Source: Coriobacteriaceae bacterium (GTDB taxonomy: Bacteria; Actinomycetota; Coriobacteriia; Coriobacteriales; Coriobacteriaceae). From it: a stretch of DNA of 64,000 nucleotides. Of the stretch, positions 10,801 through 18,591 are shown piece after piece; within the stretch, counting starts at the first letter, position 1; every line of letters starts with the position of its first letter. The stretch covers positions 1-64,000 of the forward strand of contig CADFMD010000008.1 in assembly GCA_902835305.1 (NCBI GenBank). The letters run 5' to 3'. Both the position numbers and the translations under genes were made by a program. The notes beneath the pieces are model-generated. The model saw nothing but the letters and a program-made list of their open reading frames with translations, searched no databases and was not told the DNA's origin.

Positions 10801-11498
10801 AGGAGGCCACGGCGCGCCTGACTGCACTTTCCGAGTTCCAGGACCTGGGCAGCGGCATGCGTATCGCCATGCGCGACCTGGAGATTCGCGGCGCCGGTTC
10901 GCTGATGGGCGCTGAGCAGCACGGCAACCTGTCGAGCGTGGGCTTTGATCTGTTTACGCAGATGTTGGGCCAGGCCGTGGCCGAGGCGCGCGGCGATGAC
11001 GACGCCGGCGTGGAGGCGGCGAGCGTGGGTATTAATCTGCCGGCCGATTACTTCTTGTCCGAGGAGTACCTGCCGGCGGTGGACCAGCGCGTGCTCGTGT
11101 ACCGCAAGCTCGCAGCGGCCGAGGACCTGGAGAGCATCGACGAGGTGCAGGAAGAGACCGAGGCCGCGCATGGCGAGCTGCCGTTGGCGGGACTCAATCT
11201 GTTCAACCGCGCGCGTATCCGTATCCGCGGCGAGCGCTTGGGGCTCGAGAGCGTCACGCTCAGCGGCGGACGCATTACCTTCCTGGGGGTTGACGTTCCC
11301 AAGAAGGTAGCCTTTGAGTTCAAGAATCGCTATGGCGCGGTGAACTTCCCCAAGAGCCGCAAGCTGTCGGTGCCCTACAAGGCGGGCGCCGGCGCGGGCA
11401 GCGGCCTGGGTCGCGGCCTCGACGCCAACGACGGCGCCGGCCCCGTGGCGGCCGCGCTCATGCTACTGCAGCAGCTGGGTGCGAGCGACGACGACTAA
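7866..11498 (+). CDS. mfd: transcription-repair coupling factor Mfd
   Basis: A 1210-residue superfamily 2 DNA translocase that removes stalled RNA polymerase and recruits UvrA. In order: the UvrB-homology region (about 1-400), a linker, the CarD-like RNA polymerase interaction domain (about 530-590, FKPGDYVVHATHGI), then the RecG-like motor with Walker A CGDVGFGKTE near 680, the DEEQ box (IIDEEQRFG) near 783, motif III LSATPIPRT, and motif VI GRVGRS. A C-terminal TRCF domain ends the protein. GGAGGA lies 5 nt before the ATG at 7866. The segment between about residues 420 and 490 is Ala-rich and variable, as in other actinobacterial Mfd proteins. Confidence 0.97.
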   Translation: MLIHRIAAQLYTAEALQTVEAGLDAGEDVTLAVSQSGRTLMAAAQFARRPRPTVYIVSGEDAADRAARSLAAYVGLAHVCRFPERKDYPWREQAPDDAVVAQRCEALGRIARGDNCIMVASARALLRCVPPVESRYWESTTFAVGEEIPFDEVPQRLVGMGYTNAGAADAPGLFRVHGDTVEVFPAQEKAPVRIEFFGDEIDRIRRMVSSTGQTIGNEDSIEIFPCRELALTDEAVHNMHVALYRASQDDSKLAALLEMVDARIVTPELDRFLPVMYGQTVSPLSHVIGKALVVLSEPRSLFDDCLRAYEDIEARAGEAGVDRLDGLYVRAQQLDFGSQQRLNYVSLIRAGGAVTAELKIEQPAIAGSDNRFMTRIQEVVGKRYACVFAIPDRGARESMELTFGDEGITFEESLTAAPENAGAIGDCVRVAAADSADRAVRQDAHAAIRERKADALNARSLEAGAAQAAAGATVPTISRGRVTFVDAALPQGVVVPDANLAVFSIADLNARMDANRARSRRKVDITQITFPFKPGDYVVHATHGIALFSEIARQEVGGKERDYFLLEYADGDKLYVPLEQVDRITRYVGPDGDKPRLTRLNTADWTRATNKARKNAKKLAFDLVDLYTRRSSITGIACPPDTPEQIEMEQSFPYDETRDQLEAIADIKADMEAPKPMDRLLCGDVGFGKTEVALRAAFKCVDSGRQVMVLCPTTILAQQHYETFFERFAPFGLEVEVLSRFRTPAQQKRALKAFAEGTIDVLIGTHRLLSADVNPKNLGLVIIDEEQRFGVQHKEQLKNLREQIDVLTLSATPIPRTMQMATSGVRDMSLITTPPTGRRPVIVHVGEYDPDVVSAAIRLEVGRGGQVYYVSNRVKTIDDAVARVHEAAPEARVGVAHGKMSPREVEDVMIEFATKKIDVLIATTIVESGIDNATANTLIIEDSQRLGLAQLYQLKGRVGRSATQAYAYFMFPGELPLTEEATARLTALSEFQDLGSGMRIAMRDLEIRGAGSLMGAEQHGNLSSVGFDLFTQMLGQAVAEARGDDDAGVEAASVGINLPADYFLSEEYLPAVDQRVLVYRKLAAAEDLESIDEVQEETEAAHGELPLAGLNLFNRARIRIRGERLGLESVTLSGGRITFLGVDVPKKVAFEFKNRYGAVNFPKSRKLSVPYKAGAGAGSGLGRGLDANDGAGPVAAALMLLQQLGASDDD

Positions 11499-11555
11499 TT
11501 GGGTCGACGCTGCAAACGCCCCATTTGGGCAATCTGACCCCATCGAAAGGAAAGC

Positions 11556-12419
11556 ATGTTCGGATACATCTATAAGAAAGATGTCGCCATGATCGCGGTT
11601 GTCCTGTGCCTTTGTCTGGGCGTGGGCAGTTTCTTCGATTATCAGATCTCGAGCGCGCTGTTCAATATCGGCAGCATGTACGGTCGCTTTATCGAGGCCG
11701 CTGGCGAGCTGCCGTTTGAGCTGACGGCGAGCGTCGCGGGCGTTATGCTCGTGCGTTCGGCACGCCCCGATTCCAAGACGAGCAAGTGGCTTGCCGCGCT
11801 GGGCGTTCTGGTCAACGTGGGCCTGACCGGCTACGAGATCGTTTCGTCCCTGAGGGTTGGCGGCAAACTCATCGCGGCTCAGTTGGTGCTGACGTTTGTG
11901 CTGGTCATCGTCGCCAACCTTATCGTCTATCGCCTCACGCGCGCGACCGACCCCGACGAGCTCACACGCTGGGCGTTGATGGTGCTGGCCGTGTGGGTCG
12001 CTCAGGCCATCATCCTCAACGTGGTTGTCAAGCCGCTGTGGTCGCGCCCGCGCATGCGCGTGATCGAGGTCACGCCGGGGCTCACTTTTCAGCCGTGGTG
12101 GGTGATTGGCAACACCGACAAGTGGAGCTATATTGCGGCCGGCGTGATCAAGGACGGCTTTAAGTCGTTTGCGAGCGGACACACGGCGCACGCGGCGATC
12201 GGTATTATGCTTGCCGGGCTTCCTGCGGCGTCCTTTAAGGAAAAGCCGTCGCGCCGTCGCGTGGTCTTTTGGACGGCGGCTGCGGTTGCGGCGCTCGTCG
12301 CCTTTGGCCGCATTGTGATCGGTGCGCACTTTTTGACTGACGTGAGCTGCGGCTTTGCCCTGGTGCTGGCACTTGAGTGCCTTGCCGCGCGCATTGCCTA
12401 TCCGGGCGGCGTACAATAG
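11556..12419 (+). CDS. PAP2 family membrane phosphatase
   Basis: A 287-residue integral membrane protein with about six hydrophobic segments. The three phosphatidic-acid-phosphatase type 2 signatures are present: KPLWSRPRMR, FASGHTA (the SGH motif) and RIVIGAHFLTDV (R-x5-H-x3-D). This supports dephosphorylation of a lipid phosphate or pyrophosphate at the outer face of the membrane, for example undecaprenyl pyrophosphate or a phosphatidate. GAAAGGA lies just before the ATG at 11556. It sits between mfd and threonine aldolase, with no clear operon partner. Confidence 0.85.
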   Translation: MFGYIYKKDVAMIAVVLCLCLGVGSFFDYQISSALFNIGSMYGRFIEAAGELPFELTASVAGVMLVRSARPDSKTSKWLAALGVLVNVGLTGYEIVSSLRVGGKLIAAQLVLTFVLVIVANLIVYRLTRATDPDELTRWALMVLAVWVAQAIILNVVVKPLWSRPRMRVIEVTPGLTFQPWWVIGNTDKWSYIAAGVIKDGFKSFASGHTAHAAIGIMLAGLPAASFKEKPSRRRVVFWTAAAVAALVAFGRIVIGAHFLTDVSCGFALVLALECLAARIAYPGGVQ

Positions 12420-12464
12420 CGGCGTTTAAATCATCGGGCCCATGCCCGGCTAGAGAGGATTGCC

Positions 12465-13490
12465 ATGCTCGCGTTCAACAACGACTATTCCCACGGTGCT
12501 CATCCGGCAGTGCTGCAGGCGCTCGTCGATACCAACATGGAGCCGCAGCCCGGCTACGGTACCGATGCGCACACCGAGCGTGCCAAGCAGCTGATTCGCG
12601 AGGCCTGTCAGGCCCCCGATGCCGACGTGTTCTTGCTGGTGGGCGGCACGCAGGCCAACGCGACGGTGATTGACATGCTGCTCGCGCCCTACGAGGGCGT
12701 CGTTGCCGCCGAGACCGGCCATGTCGCTTGCCACGAGGCGGGCGCCATCGAGTTTGGCGGCCACAAGGTGCTCACCATCCCCGGCTACGAGGGCAAGATG
12801 CACGCCGAGGATCTCGAGAACTATATCCAGGTGTTCTACGAAAACGAGAGCTACGAGCACACGGTGTTCCCGGGCGCCGTGTACGTGAGTCTATCGACCG
12901 AGTACGGCACGCTGTACTCCAAGGCCGAGCTCGCGGCGATTCACGCGGTGTGCCAGAAGCGCGAGATTCCGCTGTTTGTGGATGGCGCCCGCCTGGCCTA
13001 TGCGCTGGCAGCCGACGAGTGCGACATCACTCTGCCCGAGCTGGCACAGCTGTGCGACGTGTTCTACATCGGCGGCACCAAGTGCGGCGCGCTTTGCGGC
13101 GAGGCCGTGGTGTTTTGCGGCATGCACGCTCCGGCGCATCCCATTCCGCGTATTAAGCAGCACGGCGCGCTGTTGGCCAAGGGCCGCCTGACGGGCGTGC
13201 AGTTTGAGGCGCTCTTTACCGATGGCCTGTATTTTGAGATTGGTCGACAGGCGATTCAGACGGCCCAGGCGCTGCGTCGTGTGCTGCACGAGAGCGGCTA
13301 CCAGTTCTTCTTGGAGACGCCTACGAACCAGCAGTTCGTGATTCTGCCCAACGAGGGCATGGCCCGCATTCGCGAGCATGCGGCGATCGAGTACTGGGAA
13401 AAGTACGACGATACCCACACGGTGGTGCGCTTTTGCACCAGCTGGGCCACGACGCAGGAGGACATCGACGCGCTGGCGGCTGTCCTGTAG
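12465..13490 (+). CDS. low-specificity threonine aldolase (beta-eliminating lyase family)
   Basis: A 341-residue PLP enzyme of fold type I. Recognisable parts are the N-terminal FNNDYSHGAHP, the cofactor contact region LLVGGTQANAT, the aspartate in PLFVDGARLAYA that pairs with the pyridine nitrogen, and the PLP lysine in YIGGTKCGAL near residue 206. The family cleaves threonine or allo-threonine to glycine and acetaldehyde; other beta-hydroxy amino acids are possible. Its start has GAGAGGA 7 nt upstream. It is monocistronic, with a strong terminator after it. Confidence 0.9.
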   Translation: MLAFNNDYSHGAHPAVLQALVDTNMEPQPGYGTDAHTERAKQLIREACQAPDADVFLLVGGTQANATVIDMLLAPYEGVVAAETGHVACHEAGAIEFGGHKVLTIPGYEGKMHAEDLENYIQVFYENESYEHTVFPGAVYVSLSTEYGTLYSKAELAAIHAVCQKREIPLFVDGARLAYALAADECDITLPELAQLCDVFYIGGTKCGALCGEAVVFCGMHAPAHPIPRIKQHGALLAKGRLTGVQFEALFTDGLYFEIGRQAIQTAQALRRVLHESGYQFFLETPTNQQFVILPNEGMARIREHAAIEYWEKYDDTHTVVRFCTSWATTQEDIDALAAVL

Positions 13491-13508
13491 CCTGATGTAA
13501 TGACGAGG

Positions 13509-13551
13509 GGCCGCCTTGCGCTGGGTTTGGCGCAAGGCGGCCTTTGTTTTT
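13509..13551 (+). terminator. rho-independent terminator after threonine aldolase
   Basis: A perfect 13-bp stem, GGCCGCCTTGCGC / GCGCAAGGCGGCC, with an 8-nt loop and a TTTGTTTTT tail. Confidence 0.95.
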
Positions 13552-13567
13552 GAGAGAGAAGGGTTGT

Positions 13568-14149
13568 ATGACCGAGATGTCCGAGCCGGCGATTCGCCTG
13601 GCGACGCCCGAAGACGCGCCGGCGTTGCTTGCCATCTATGAGCCGTATGTGCGCCAGACGGCGATTACCTGCGAATACGAGGTGCCGAGCGTTGAGGAGT
13701 TCGCCGGGCGCATCGAGCACACGCTCAAGCGCTATCCGTATCTGGTGATGGAGCTGGACGGGCGTCCGGTGGGTTATGCCTATGTGAGTCCGCTCAACAG
13801 CCGCGAGGCATACGACTGGTCGGTCGAGACGTCGATTTACCTGGCACGCGACGTGCGCCACGGCGGGCTGGGCCGCAAGCTGCACGATGCGCTCAAGCAG
13901 TGCCTGATCGCGATGGGCATCACCAACATGTGCGCGCTCATCGCCGTGCCGCACGACAAGGACGACGAGTATCTAACGCACAACAGCCAGGACTTCCATG
14001 CCCATATGGGATATCGCTTGGTGGGTGCTTTCGACCGCTGTGCCCAAAAGTTCGGCCGCTGGTACGACATGTGCTGGATGGAGCTGGTCCTGGCCGAGCG
14101 CACCCCCAACCAGCCCAAACCAACCTGGTTCCCCGACCTCCTCGCCTAA
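13568..14149 (+). CDS. GNAT N-acetyltransferase, phosphinothricin acetyltransferase-like
   Basis: A 193-residue GNAT enzyme. The start region IRLATPEDAPALLAIYEPYV and the ITCEYEVPS segment are those of the Pat/Bar/YncA group, and the acetyl-CoA loop is RHGGLGRKLHDAL. An aromatic C-terminal region (GRWYDMCWMEL) completes the fold. Members acetylate amino groups of amino-acid analogues such as phosphinothricin, methionine sulfone or others; the real substrate here is unknown. The ATG at 13568 follows GAGAAGGG. It converges on the GntR gene at 14185, the two being separated only by a short palindromic repeat. Confidence 0.85.
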   Translation: MTEMSEPAIRLATPEDAPALLAIYEPYVRQTAITCEYEVPSVEEFAGRIEHTLKRYPYLVMELDGRPVGYAYVSPLNSREAYDWSVETSIYLARDVRHGGLGRKLHDALKQCLIAMGITNMCALIAVPHDKDDEYLTHNSQDFHAHMGYRLVGAFDRCAQKFGRWYDMCWMELVLAERTPNQPKPTWFPDLLA

Positions 14150-14187
14150 AACCACCACGAAGGTGCCTGTCCCCTTTGCGGTGGTTA
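14149..14187. repeat. CCACCAC...GTGGTGG-type palindrome, copy 1
   Basis: The element AACCACCACGAAGGTGCCTG TCCCCTTTGCGGTGGTT (split for length) is a near-palindrome between convergent genes. It covers the stop codon of the GntR gene. Closely similar copies lie at 33172-33210 and 33909-33947. It could serve as a bidirectional terminator, but the T-tracts are poor. Confidence 0.75.
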
Positions 14188-14907
14188 GCCGATGGGTTCG
14201 GTGTATTTGGCGCGGTCGGTGCGTTGGATGCGCTTGGAGACATGGAGCGGGCGGCCGTCGGTGTCGTAGACGTAGTCGGTGATCAGGATCAGCGCCTGCC
14301 CGCGCTCAACGTTGAGCAAAAATGCCTCGTTTTGCGAGGCATAGCACACCTCAAAGGTCTTGTGCCCCTGTGCCGGCGCGCGATGGAATTCCTGGCGCAG
14401 CGTGGCGTAGAGCGAACCGTTGATATCGCGATCGATGAGCGACCCAAAGCTTGGCGGCAAATAGGTGGTCTCCAGACACAGCGGCGCATCGTCCAGGTAG
14501 CGCAGGCGGACAAGTTTGACGAGCTTGCTGCCCGCGGCGGCGTCAAAGAACTTGGCTATGCTGCCGGCCGCCTTGGCAAAGCCCGAGTCCACGGTGCGCG
14601 TGGTGGGCTTCATGCCCTGACCCTGGACCTGTGCCGTATAGCTCGAAAACACCAGGTTGTTCTCGTGGAGCGCGGGCGTGTCGGCCACAAAGGTGCCACG
14701 TCCGCGCTCGGTGCGCACCAGGCCCTCGTCAACAAGCACCTTAAGGGCATGGCGCACGGTGCTGCGCGACAGGCCCGATTCGTCCATGAGTTCCATCTCG
14801 GACGGCAGTTTATCTCCGCGGGCGTAGGTGCCGGCGGCAATGCGGTCGCGAAGCGTTGCCGCCAGACGCTCGTATTGGGTCAAGTTCTTTTTCGACGAAG
14901 TGCTCAT
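14185..14907 (-). CDS. GntR/HutC family regulator with UTRA domain (cluster 1)
   Basis: A 240-residue GntR regulator. The N-terminal winged helix (about residues 10-75) has the typical KLPSEMELMDESGLSRSTVRHAL and GRGTFVA elements. The rest is a UTRA ligand-binding domain (about 95-235), which in this family binds phosphorylated sugars or amines. It is divergent from the SIS deglycase at 15114. The intergenic region holds a good promoter and two 18-bp sites that differ at one base. I infer that it represses its own gene and the deglycase, and responds to a phosphorylated Amadori compound. Confidence 0.9.
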   Translation of the reverse strand: MSTSSKKNLTQYERLAATLRDRIAAGTYARGDKLPSEMELMDESGLSRSTVRHALKVLVDEGLVRTERGRGTFVADTPALHENNLVFSSYTAQVQGQGMKPTTRTVDSGFAKAAGSIAKFFDAAAGSKLVKLVRLRYLDDAPLCLETTYLPPSFGSLIDRDINGSLYATLRQEFHRAPAQGHKTFEVCYASQNEAFLLNVERGQALILITDYVYDTDGRPLHVSKRIQRTDRAKYTEPIG

Positions 14908-14917
14908 GCGAACAACC

Positions 14918-14935
14918 TGTATCTAACTTGTATGC
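14918..14935. promoter_or_regulatory. operator candidate 1 of the divergent GntR
   Basis: TGTATCTAACTTGTATGC lies 11 nt upstream of the GntR start codon. A near-identical copy lies at 15058-15075 (17 of 18 bases), with weaker relatives at 14946-14965 and, inverted, at 15029-15047. Confidence 0.6.
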
Positions 14936-14986
14936 TTACAGAACCAAGCATGTATCCAACATGACAACAAAACCGCTGGTAATGGC

Positions 14987-15016
14987 TTGCCGAAAACTTT
15001 ACCAGCAAAATATACT
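14987..15016 (+). promoter_or_regulatory. promoter of the SIS deglycase gene
   Basis: TTGCCG (14987-14992) and TATACT (15011-15016) with an 18-nt spacer. It is flanked on both sides by the 18-bp operator candidates, which fits looping or double-site repression. Confidence 0.6.
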
Positions 15017-15057
15017 AAGACAAATATAGCATACAACTAGTCGACATAACCAAAACA

Positions 15058-15075
15058 TGTATGTAACTTGTATGC
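15058..15075. promoter_or_regulatory. operator candidate 2 of the divergent GntR
   Basis: TGTATGTAACTTGTATGC lies in the leader of the SIS gene and differs from the site at 14918-14935 by one base. Confidence 0.6.
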
Positions 15076-15113
15076 CATCGAGAGCATCAAACGAGAAGAA
15101 AGGCTGATGCACG

Positions 15114-16106
15114 ATGACTACTCAGGAACAGGTTAAGGACGTCGTCTCCCAGGTTTTGGCTGACAAGGCAGACAAGGGCGGCATCAAGCGCGTCGTGTGG
15201 ATTGGCGCCGGTGGATCCAACGGCGGCAACTATCCTGCCCAGTACTTTATGGAGCACGAGGCCACGCAGGTCGTGAGCTCCAGCTACACCAGCAACGAGT
15301 TCGTGCACGCCACGCCTGCCTACGTCAACGAGAACACCCTGGCCGTCGTCGTGTCCATGCGCGGCACCAAGGAGACCATCGTCGCCGCCCAGGTCGCCAA
15401 GGACCACGGCGCCAGCACCATCGCCATCTATGTTGACGAGTCCGGCCTCACCGAGGTCTGCGACTACAAGATCCAGTACGACAGCCTTGCCATCGACGAG
15501 TCCTGCATGGGCCGCACTAACTCTGCCGTCGTGACCATGATTGCCATGGAGCTCACGCAGCAGACCGAGGGCTATGCCGAGTACGAGACCGCCATGGCCG
15601 CCTTCGACCTGGTCGACCCCATCTATCGCAAGGCCGTCGAGTACACCCGTCCGCTCGCTGCCAAGTGGGCCGAGCAGAACGCTGACAAGCCCTGCATCAA
15701 CGTCATGGCTCAGGGCCCGCTCTTTGGTGCCGCCTACGTCTTTAGCATCTGCAATGTGCAGGAGATGCTGCAGATCGACTCCTGCACCATCAACACCTGC
15801 GACTTCTTCCACGGCCCCTTCGAGATCCTGGACAAGCGCACCTCGCTGTTCCAGCTCATCAGCGTCGGCCGCAGCCGCTGCAACGACGAGCGCGGCATTC
15901 GCTTTGTCAACCAGTACGGTGGTGAGCGCGTCTACCAGCTCGACGCCAAGGAGCTCGGCCTCAACGACATCAAGGACAGCGTGAGCGAGTACTTCAACCA
16001 CCTGATCTTTGCCCCGATCCTCAACAACGTCTACATGCGTGCGCTCTCCGCCGTCACCCACAAGGACTACATGACGCGCCGTTACATGTGGAAGCTGGAT
16101 TACTAA
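15114..16106 (+). CDS. SIS-domain sugar-phosphate deglycase (FrlB/GfrF-like), copy 1
   Basis: A 330-residue protein with two SIS (sugar isomerase) folds. It is related to FrlB and GfrE/GfrF deglycases, which split fructoselysine-6-phosphate or glucoselysine-6-phosphate into glucose-6-phosphate and an amino acid. Visible hallmarks are VWIGAGGSNGG at the first phosphate-binding loop, VVSMRGTKET at the second, DFFHGPFEIL, and the family C-terminal end TRRYMWKLDY. The gene follows a GntR-controlled promoter and precedes an EamA transporter and a mannose-family PTS that would deliver the 6-phosphorylated substrate. The exact amine (lysine, asparagine or other) cannot be read from sequence. RBS GAGAAGAAAGG lies upstream of the ATG at 15114. 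Confidence 0.85.
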   Translation: MTTQEQVKDVVSQVLADKADKGGIKRVVWIGAGGSNGGNYPAQYFMEHEATQVVSSSYTSNEFVHATPAYVNENTLAVVVSMRGTKETIVAAQVAKDHGASTIAIYVDESGLTEVCDYKIQYDSLAIDESCMGRTNSAVVTMIAMELTQQTEGYAEYETAMAAFDLVDPIYRKAVEYTRPLAAKWAEQNADKPCINVMAQGPLFGAAYVFSICNVQEMLQIDSCTINTCDFFHGPFEILDKRTSLFQLISVGRSRCNDERGIRFVNQYGGERVYQLDAKELGLNDIKDSVSEYFNHLIFAPILNNVYMRALSAVTHKDYMTRRYMWKLDY

Positions 16107-16142
16107 GGGATAGAGCGGCCTAACAGCCCAATACCCCTCATG

Positions 16143-16209
16143 AGTTGCGGTGGAATAGTTCCTGTTTGGGAGTGTGAAGCCTCTGTTTGAGAACTATTTC
16201 ACCGCAACT
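16143..16209. repeat. inverted repeat downstream of SIS deglycase 1
   Basis: Arms of 19 nt (AGTTGCGGTGGAATAGTTC at 16143-16161 and its complement at 16191-16209 with one mismatch) surround a 29-nt loop. No T-tract follows. It may be a transcript-end structure or a dispersed palindrome. Confidence 0.65.
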
Positions 16210-16309
16210 GCTAGAGCGGCACTTGGGGACGTTCCCTTTCTGCCGGCACCTGCGACACTCCTTGTTTCAAGAGATTTCCCGTTCGCCGATTTGTGCCTTG
16301 AAAAATGTA

Positions 16310-16325
16310 TATAACGACTATAACG
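16310..16325. promoter_or_regulatory. tandem TATAACG operator candidate upstream of the EamA gene
   Basis: TATAACG occurs twice (16310-16316 and 16319-16325), 9 bp start to start. The same core occurs upstream of the PTS IIAB gene, of the GntR gene at 23785 and of the SIS gene at 39486, suggesting a shared regulator. Confidence 0.4.
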
Positions 16326-16365
16326 TAGCATGAAACATATTGGAAACAGAACCAAGGAGGCTGCG

Positions 16366-17448
16366 TTGAAGAGAAGCAATATGGGCTATGCGTTGGTGCT
16401 GATCGCCGCCCTCATGTGGGGAACCATCGGCATCTTTGTTAACGGAATATCCGCCCTGGGCGTTTCGTCTCAGAGCATGGCGGCCTTTCGCCTGTTGTCG
16501 GGTGCCGTCTTGATGGCTCCGGTTTTGGTATTCATGGGTTGCCAGGGAGGTGCTCGTGAGGGAAAAGCCTCGGGTCCCATGGCGCTGTTCAAGGCAAGTC
16601 CTAAAGAGCTCGTCCCCTGCGCACTTGTCGGTATCGTCGGTTTGGCCGTCGCCAACACCTGCTATTACGAGTGCATGGGCGAGGTGGGCATGTCCACGGC
16701 CTCGGTGCTGCTCTATACCTCGCCGGTGTTTGGCGTCATGCTCGGCCGCGTGCTTTATCGCGAGGACGTGACCCCCAACAAGCTCGTCGCCATCATCTTT
16801 AACATTGTGGGTTGCGTGCTCGCGGTGACGAGCGGGGACCTGTCCGGTTTCCATTTCTCGACTTGGGGCGTCGCGTCGGGTGTGATCGCCGGACTTTGCG
16901 GTGCGTTGCTGGCTGTGTTTAGCCGCATGGCCACCAAGACGCTGCATCCGCTGGCGGTGACGTTTTGGGGCTTTGTCTTTGGCGGATGCTTTATGGCTGT
17001 GCTTTCTGCTCCGTGGTCCGATGTAGCCGCGGCAATGTCCCCGCAGCTCATTCTGCTGTTCGCGGGCTTTGGCTTTATTCCGACGGCTCTTGCGTACATC
17101 TTCTATATGCAGGGCCTCTCTATGGACCTCGAGACGTCGAAGGTGCCGGTCGTGGCTTCGTTCGAAACCGTGGCGACCGTTCTGGTCGGTATTGGCATCT
17201 ATGCCGAGTCCGCCGGCGCAATCAAGGTCCTGGGCATTGTGCTGGTGCTCGCGTCCATCCTGATCATGAACACCGACTTCTCCAAGCTGCGCAACAGTGT
17301 GTTTGTCGGCCATGTCATTGAGAGCATGACCTTTAAGCCCAACGCGTGGTGGACGGAGAAATCGCAGGACATGGATCTGTTCCGCGAGCGCACAGGCATC
17401 ACGCTGGAGCCCACCGTGCAGGAAAGCCCCTGGTACTTCGTGCGATAG
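16366..17448 (+). CDS. EamA/DMT family transporter
   Basis: A 360-residue drug/metabolite transporter with about ten hydrophobic segments in two EamA repeats. The N-terminal repeat contains ALMWGTIGIFVNGI and the second begins at about residue 150. A hydrophilic tail of about 50 residues, unusual for the family, follows the last segment. I prefer the TTG at 16366 because AAGGAGG lies 7 nt upstream; an in-frame ATG at 16330 has no ribosome site and overlaps the TATAACG operator candidate. EamA proteins commonly export amino acids. Between a deglycase and a PTS, it could discharge the amino acid released from the Amadori product; this is inference. Confidence 0.85.
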   Translation: MKRSNMGYALVLIAALMWGTIGIFVNGISALGVSSQSMAAFRLLSGAVLMAPVLVFMGCQGGAREGKASGPMALFKASPKELVPCALVGIVGLAVANTCYYECMGEVGMSTASVLLYTSPVFGVMLGRVLYREDVTPNKLVAIIFNIVGCVLAVTSGDLSGFHFSTWGVASGVIAGLCGALLAVFSRMATKTLHPLAVTFWGFVFGGCFMAVLSAPWSDVAAAMSPQLILLFAGFGFIPTALAYIFYMQGLSMDLETSKVPVVASFETVATVLVGIGIYAESAGAIKVLGIVLVLASILIMNTDFSKLRNSVFVGHVIESMTFKPNAWWTEKSQDMDLFRERTGITLEPTVQESPWYFVR

Positions 17449-17596
17449 GGGGTTGCGCTCGGTGTCCGACCTGGGGTTATCCAGCCAGCGTCGGCCTACC
17501 CAGCCCCAACGTTTCAAGTACGTTAAACCCGTCAACGGTCGATTTTCACCCGCGAACGGTCTTTATACTAATTAGCAATATAAGCAACGTATAAGA

Positions 17597-17615
17597 CGTT
17601 ATAATGACCATAACG
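17597..17615. promoter_or_regulatory. CGTTAT-N7-ATAACG operator candidate and -10 of the PTS operon
   Basis: A perfect 6-bp inverted repeat with a 7-nt spacer. It contains TATAAT (17600-17605), a perfect -10 box, so a bound repressor would block the promoter of the IIAB-IIC-IID-SIS operon. No good -35 box is visible at 17 nt. Confidence 0.5.
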
Positions 17616-17631
17616 AAAAGGAGGAGGCAAG

Positions 17632-18555
17632 ATGAATCAGATCATTCTCGCATCTCATGGCGGCCTGGCCGCAGGCGCCAAAGACACGCTCGAGATGGTT
17701 CTCGGCGACGTGTCGAACGTCCACGTCGTGTCGCTTGCTCGTGACGACAAGGAGCCCATCACCAATAAGGTGGACGCCATGATCGCCACGTTCAACGCGG
17801 ACGACACCGTCTATGTGCTGACAGATATGCTCGGCAGCTCGGTTAACAACAACATGGTCGAGCTTTCCAAGAACGGCACGAAGTTCACGGTTGTCAGCGG
17901 TTTCAACATCCCGCTGGCGCTCACGCTCGCTATGAGCCCCGCCCCCGTCAAGGGCGCCGAGCTCGCGGCCCTCATCAACGAGGCCCGCACCGGTCTGACC
18001 AACCCCAACGCACCGGTCGAGGTTGCTGCGGCTCCCGCCAAGAAGGCTAAGGCGCCCCGTCACAGCTCCGGTCCCGCCAAGATCGTCCTCGCACGTCTTG
18101 ACTACCGTCTGCTGCACGGCCAGGTCGTCTTTACCTGGACCACCAAGGTTCAGGCCGAGCGCATCATCGTCGTCGACAACGCTGCCGCCAACGATGACAT
18201 CAAGAAGGGCGCTCTTAAGCTGGCCAAGCCCCAGGGCGTGCGCCTGAACGTCTTCACCGTTGAGCGTGCCCTTGCCAAGATGGACAAGCTCAACACCCTC
18301 GGCGAGCGCGTCATGTTCGTCTTTGGCAACACGGCCGAGATGCTGCAGTTCTGCCAGGGCTACAAGCTCGACGCCATCAACCTGGGCGCCACCGCCAACC
18401 ACGACGGTGCCGAGCAGGTCGGCGGCAAGGACAGCTCCGTCTTCTTCGACGCCACCCAGAAGGCCGACGTCAACCAGCTGCTCGACATGGGCATCAAGCT
18501 CTACGTCCAGCAGACCCCTACGTATCAGAGCGTCGACATCGACGCCAAGCTGTAA
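17632..18555 (+). CDS. PTS mannose/fructose/sorbose-family fused IIA-IIB
   Basis: A 307-residue cytoplasmic phosphotransfer protein. The IIA domain (residues 1-125) has the phospho-accepting His9 in ILASHGG. A Pro/Ala/Lys linker (about 126-148) leads to a IIB domain (about 149-307) with its phospho-histidine His162 in RLLHGQV. Phosphate would pass from HPr to His9, then His162, then the sugar moiety during transport by IIC/IID. GAGGAGG lies directly before the ATG at 17632. The next genes are IIC and IID, then a SIS deglycase. This layout matches the Salmonella gfr logic, except that there A and B are separate proteins. Confidence 0.95.
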   Translation: MNQIILASHGGLAAGAKDTLEMVLGDVSNVHVVSLARDDKEPITNKVDAMIATFNADDTVYVLTDMLGSSVNNNMVELSKNGTKFTVVSGFNIPLALTLAMSPAPVKGAELAALINEARTGLTNPNAPVEVAAAPAKKAKAPRHSSGPAKIVLARLDYRLLHGQVVFTWTTKVQAERIIVVDNAAANDDIKKGALKLAKPQGVRLNVFTVERALAKMDKLNTLGERVMFVFGNTAEMLQFCQGYKLDAINLGATANHDGAEQVGGKDSSVFFDATQKADVNQLLDMGIKLYVQQTPTYQSVDIDAKL

Positions 18556-18591
18556 TCAACCAGGCATTTGCCTGACTGAAAGGAGAAGGGT

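Noticed and set aside
13900..14964. 354-codon + strand open frame spanning the GNAT end and the GntR gene
   Set aside because: It is the antisense of the GntR regulator, which has full winged-helix and UTRA motifs.
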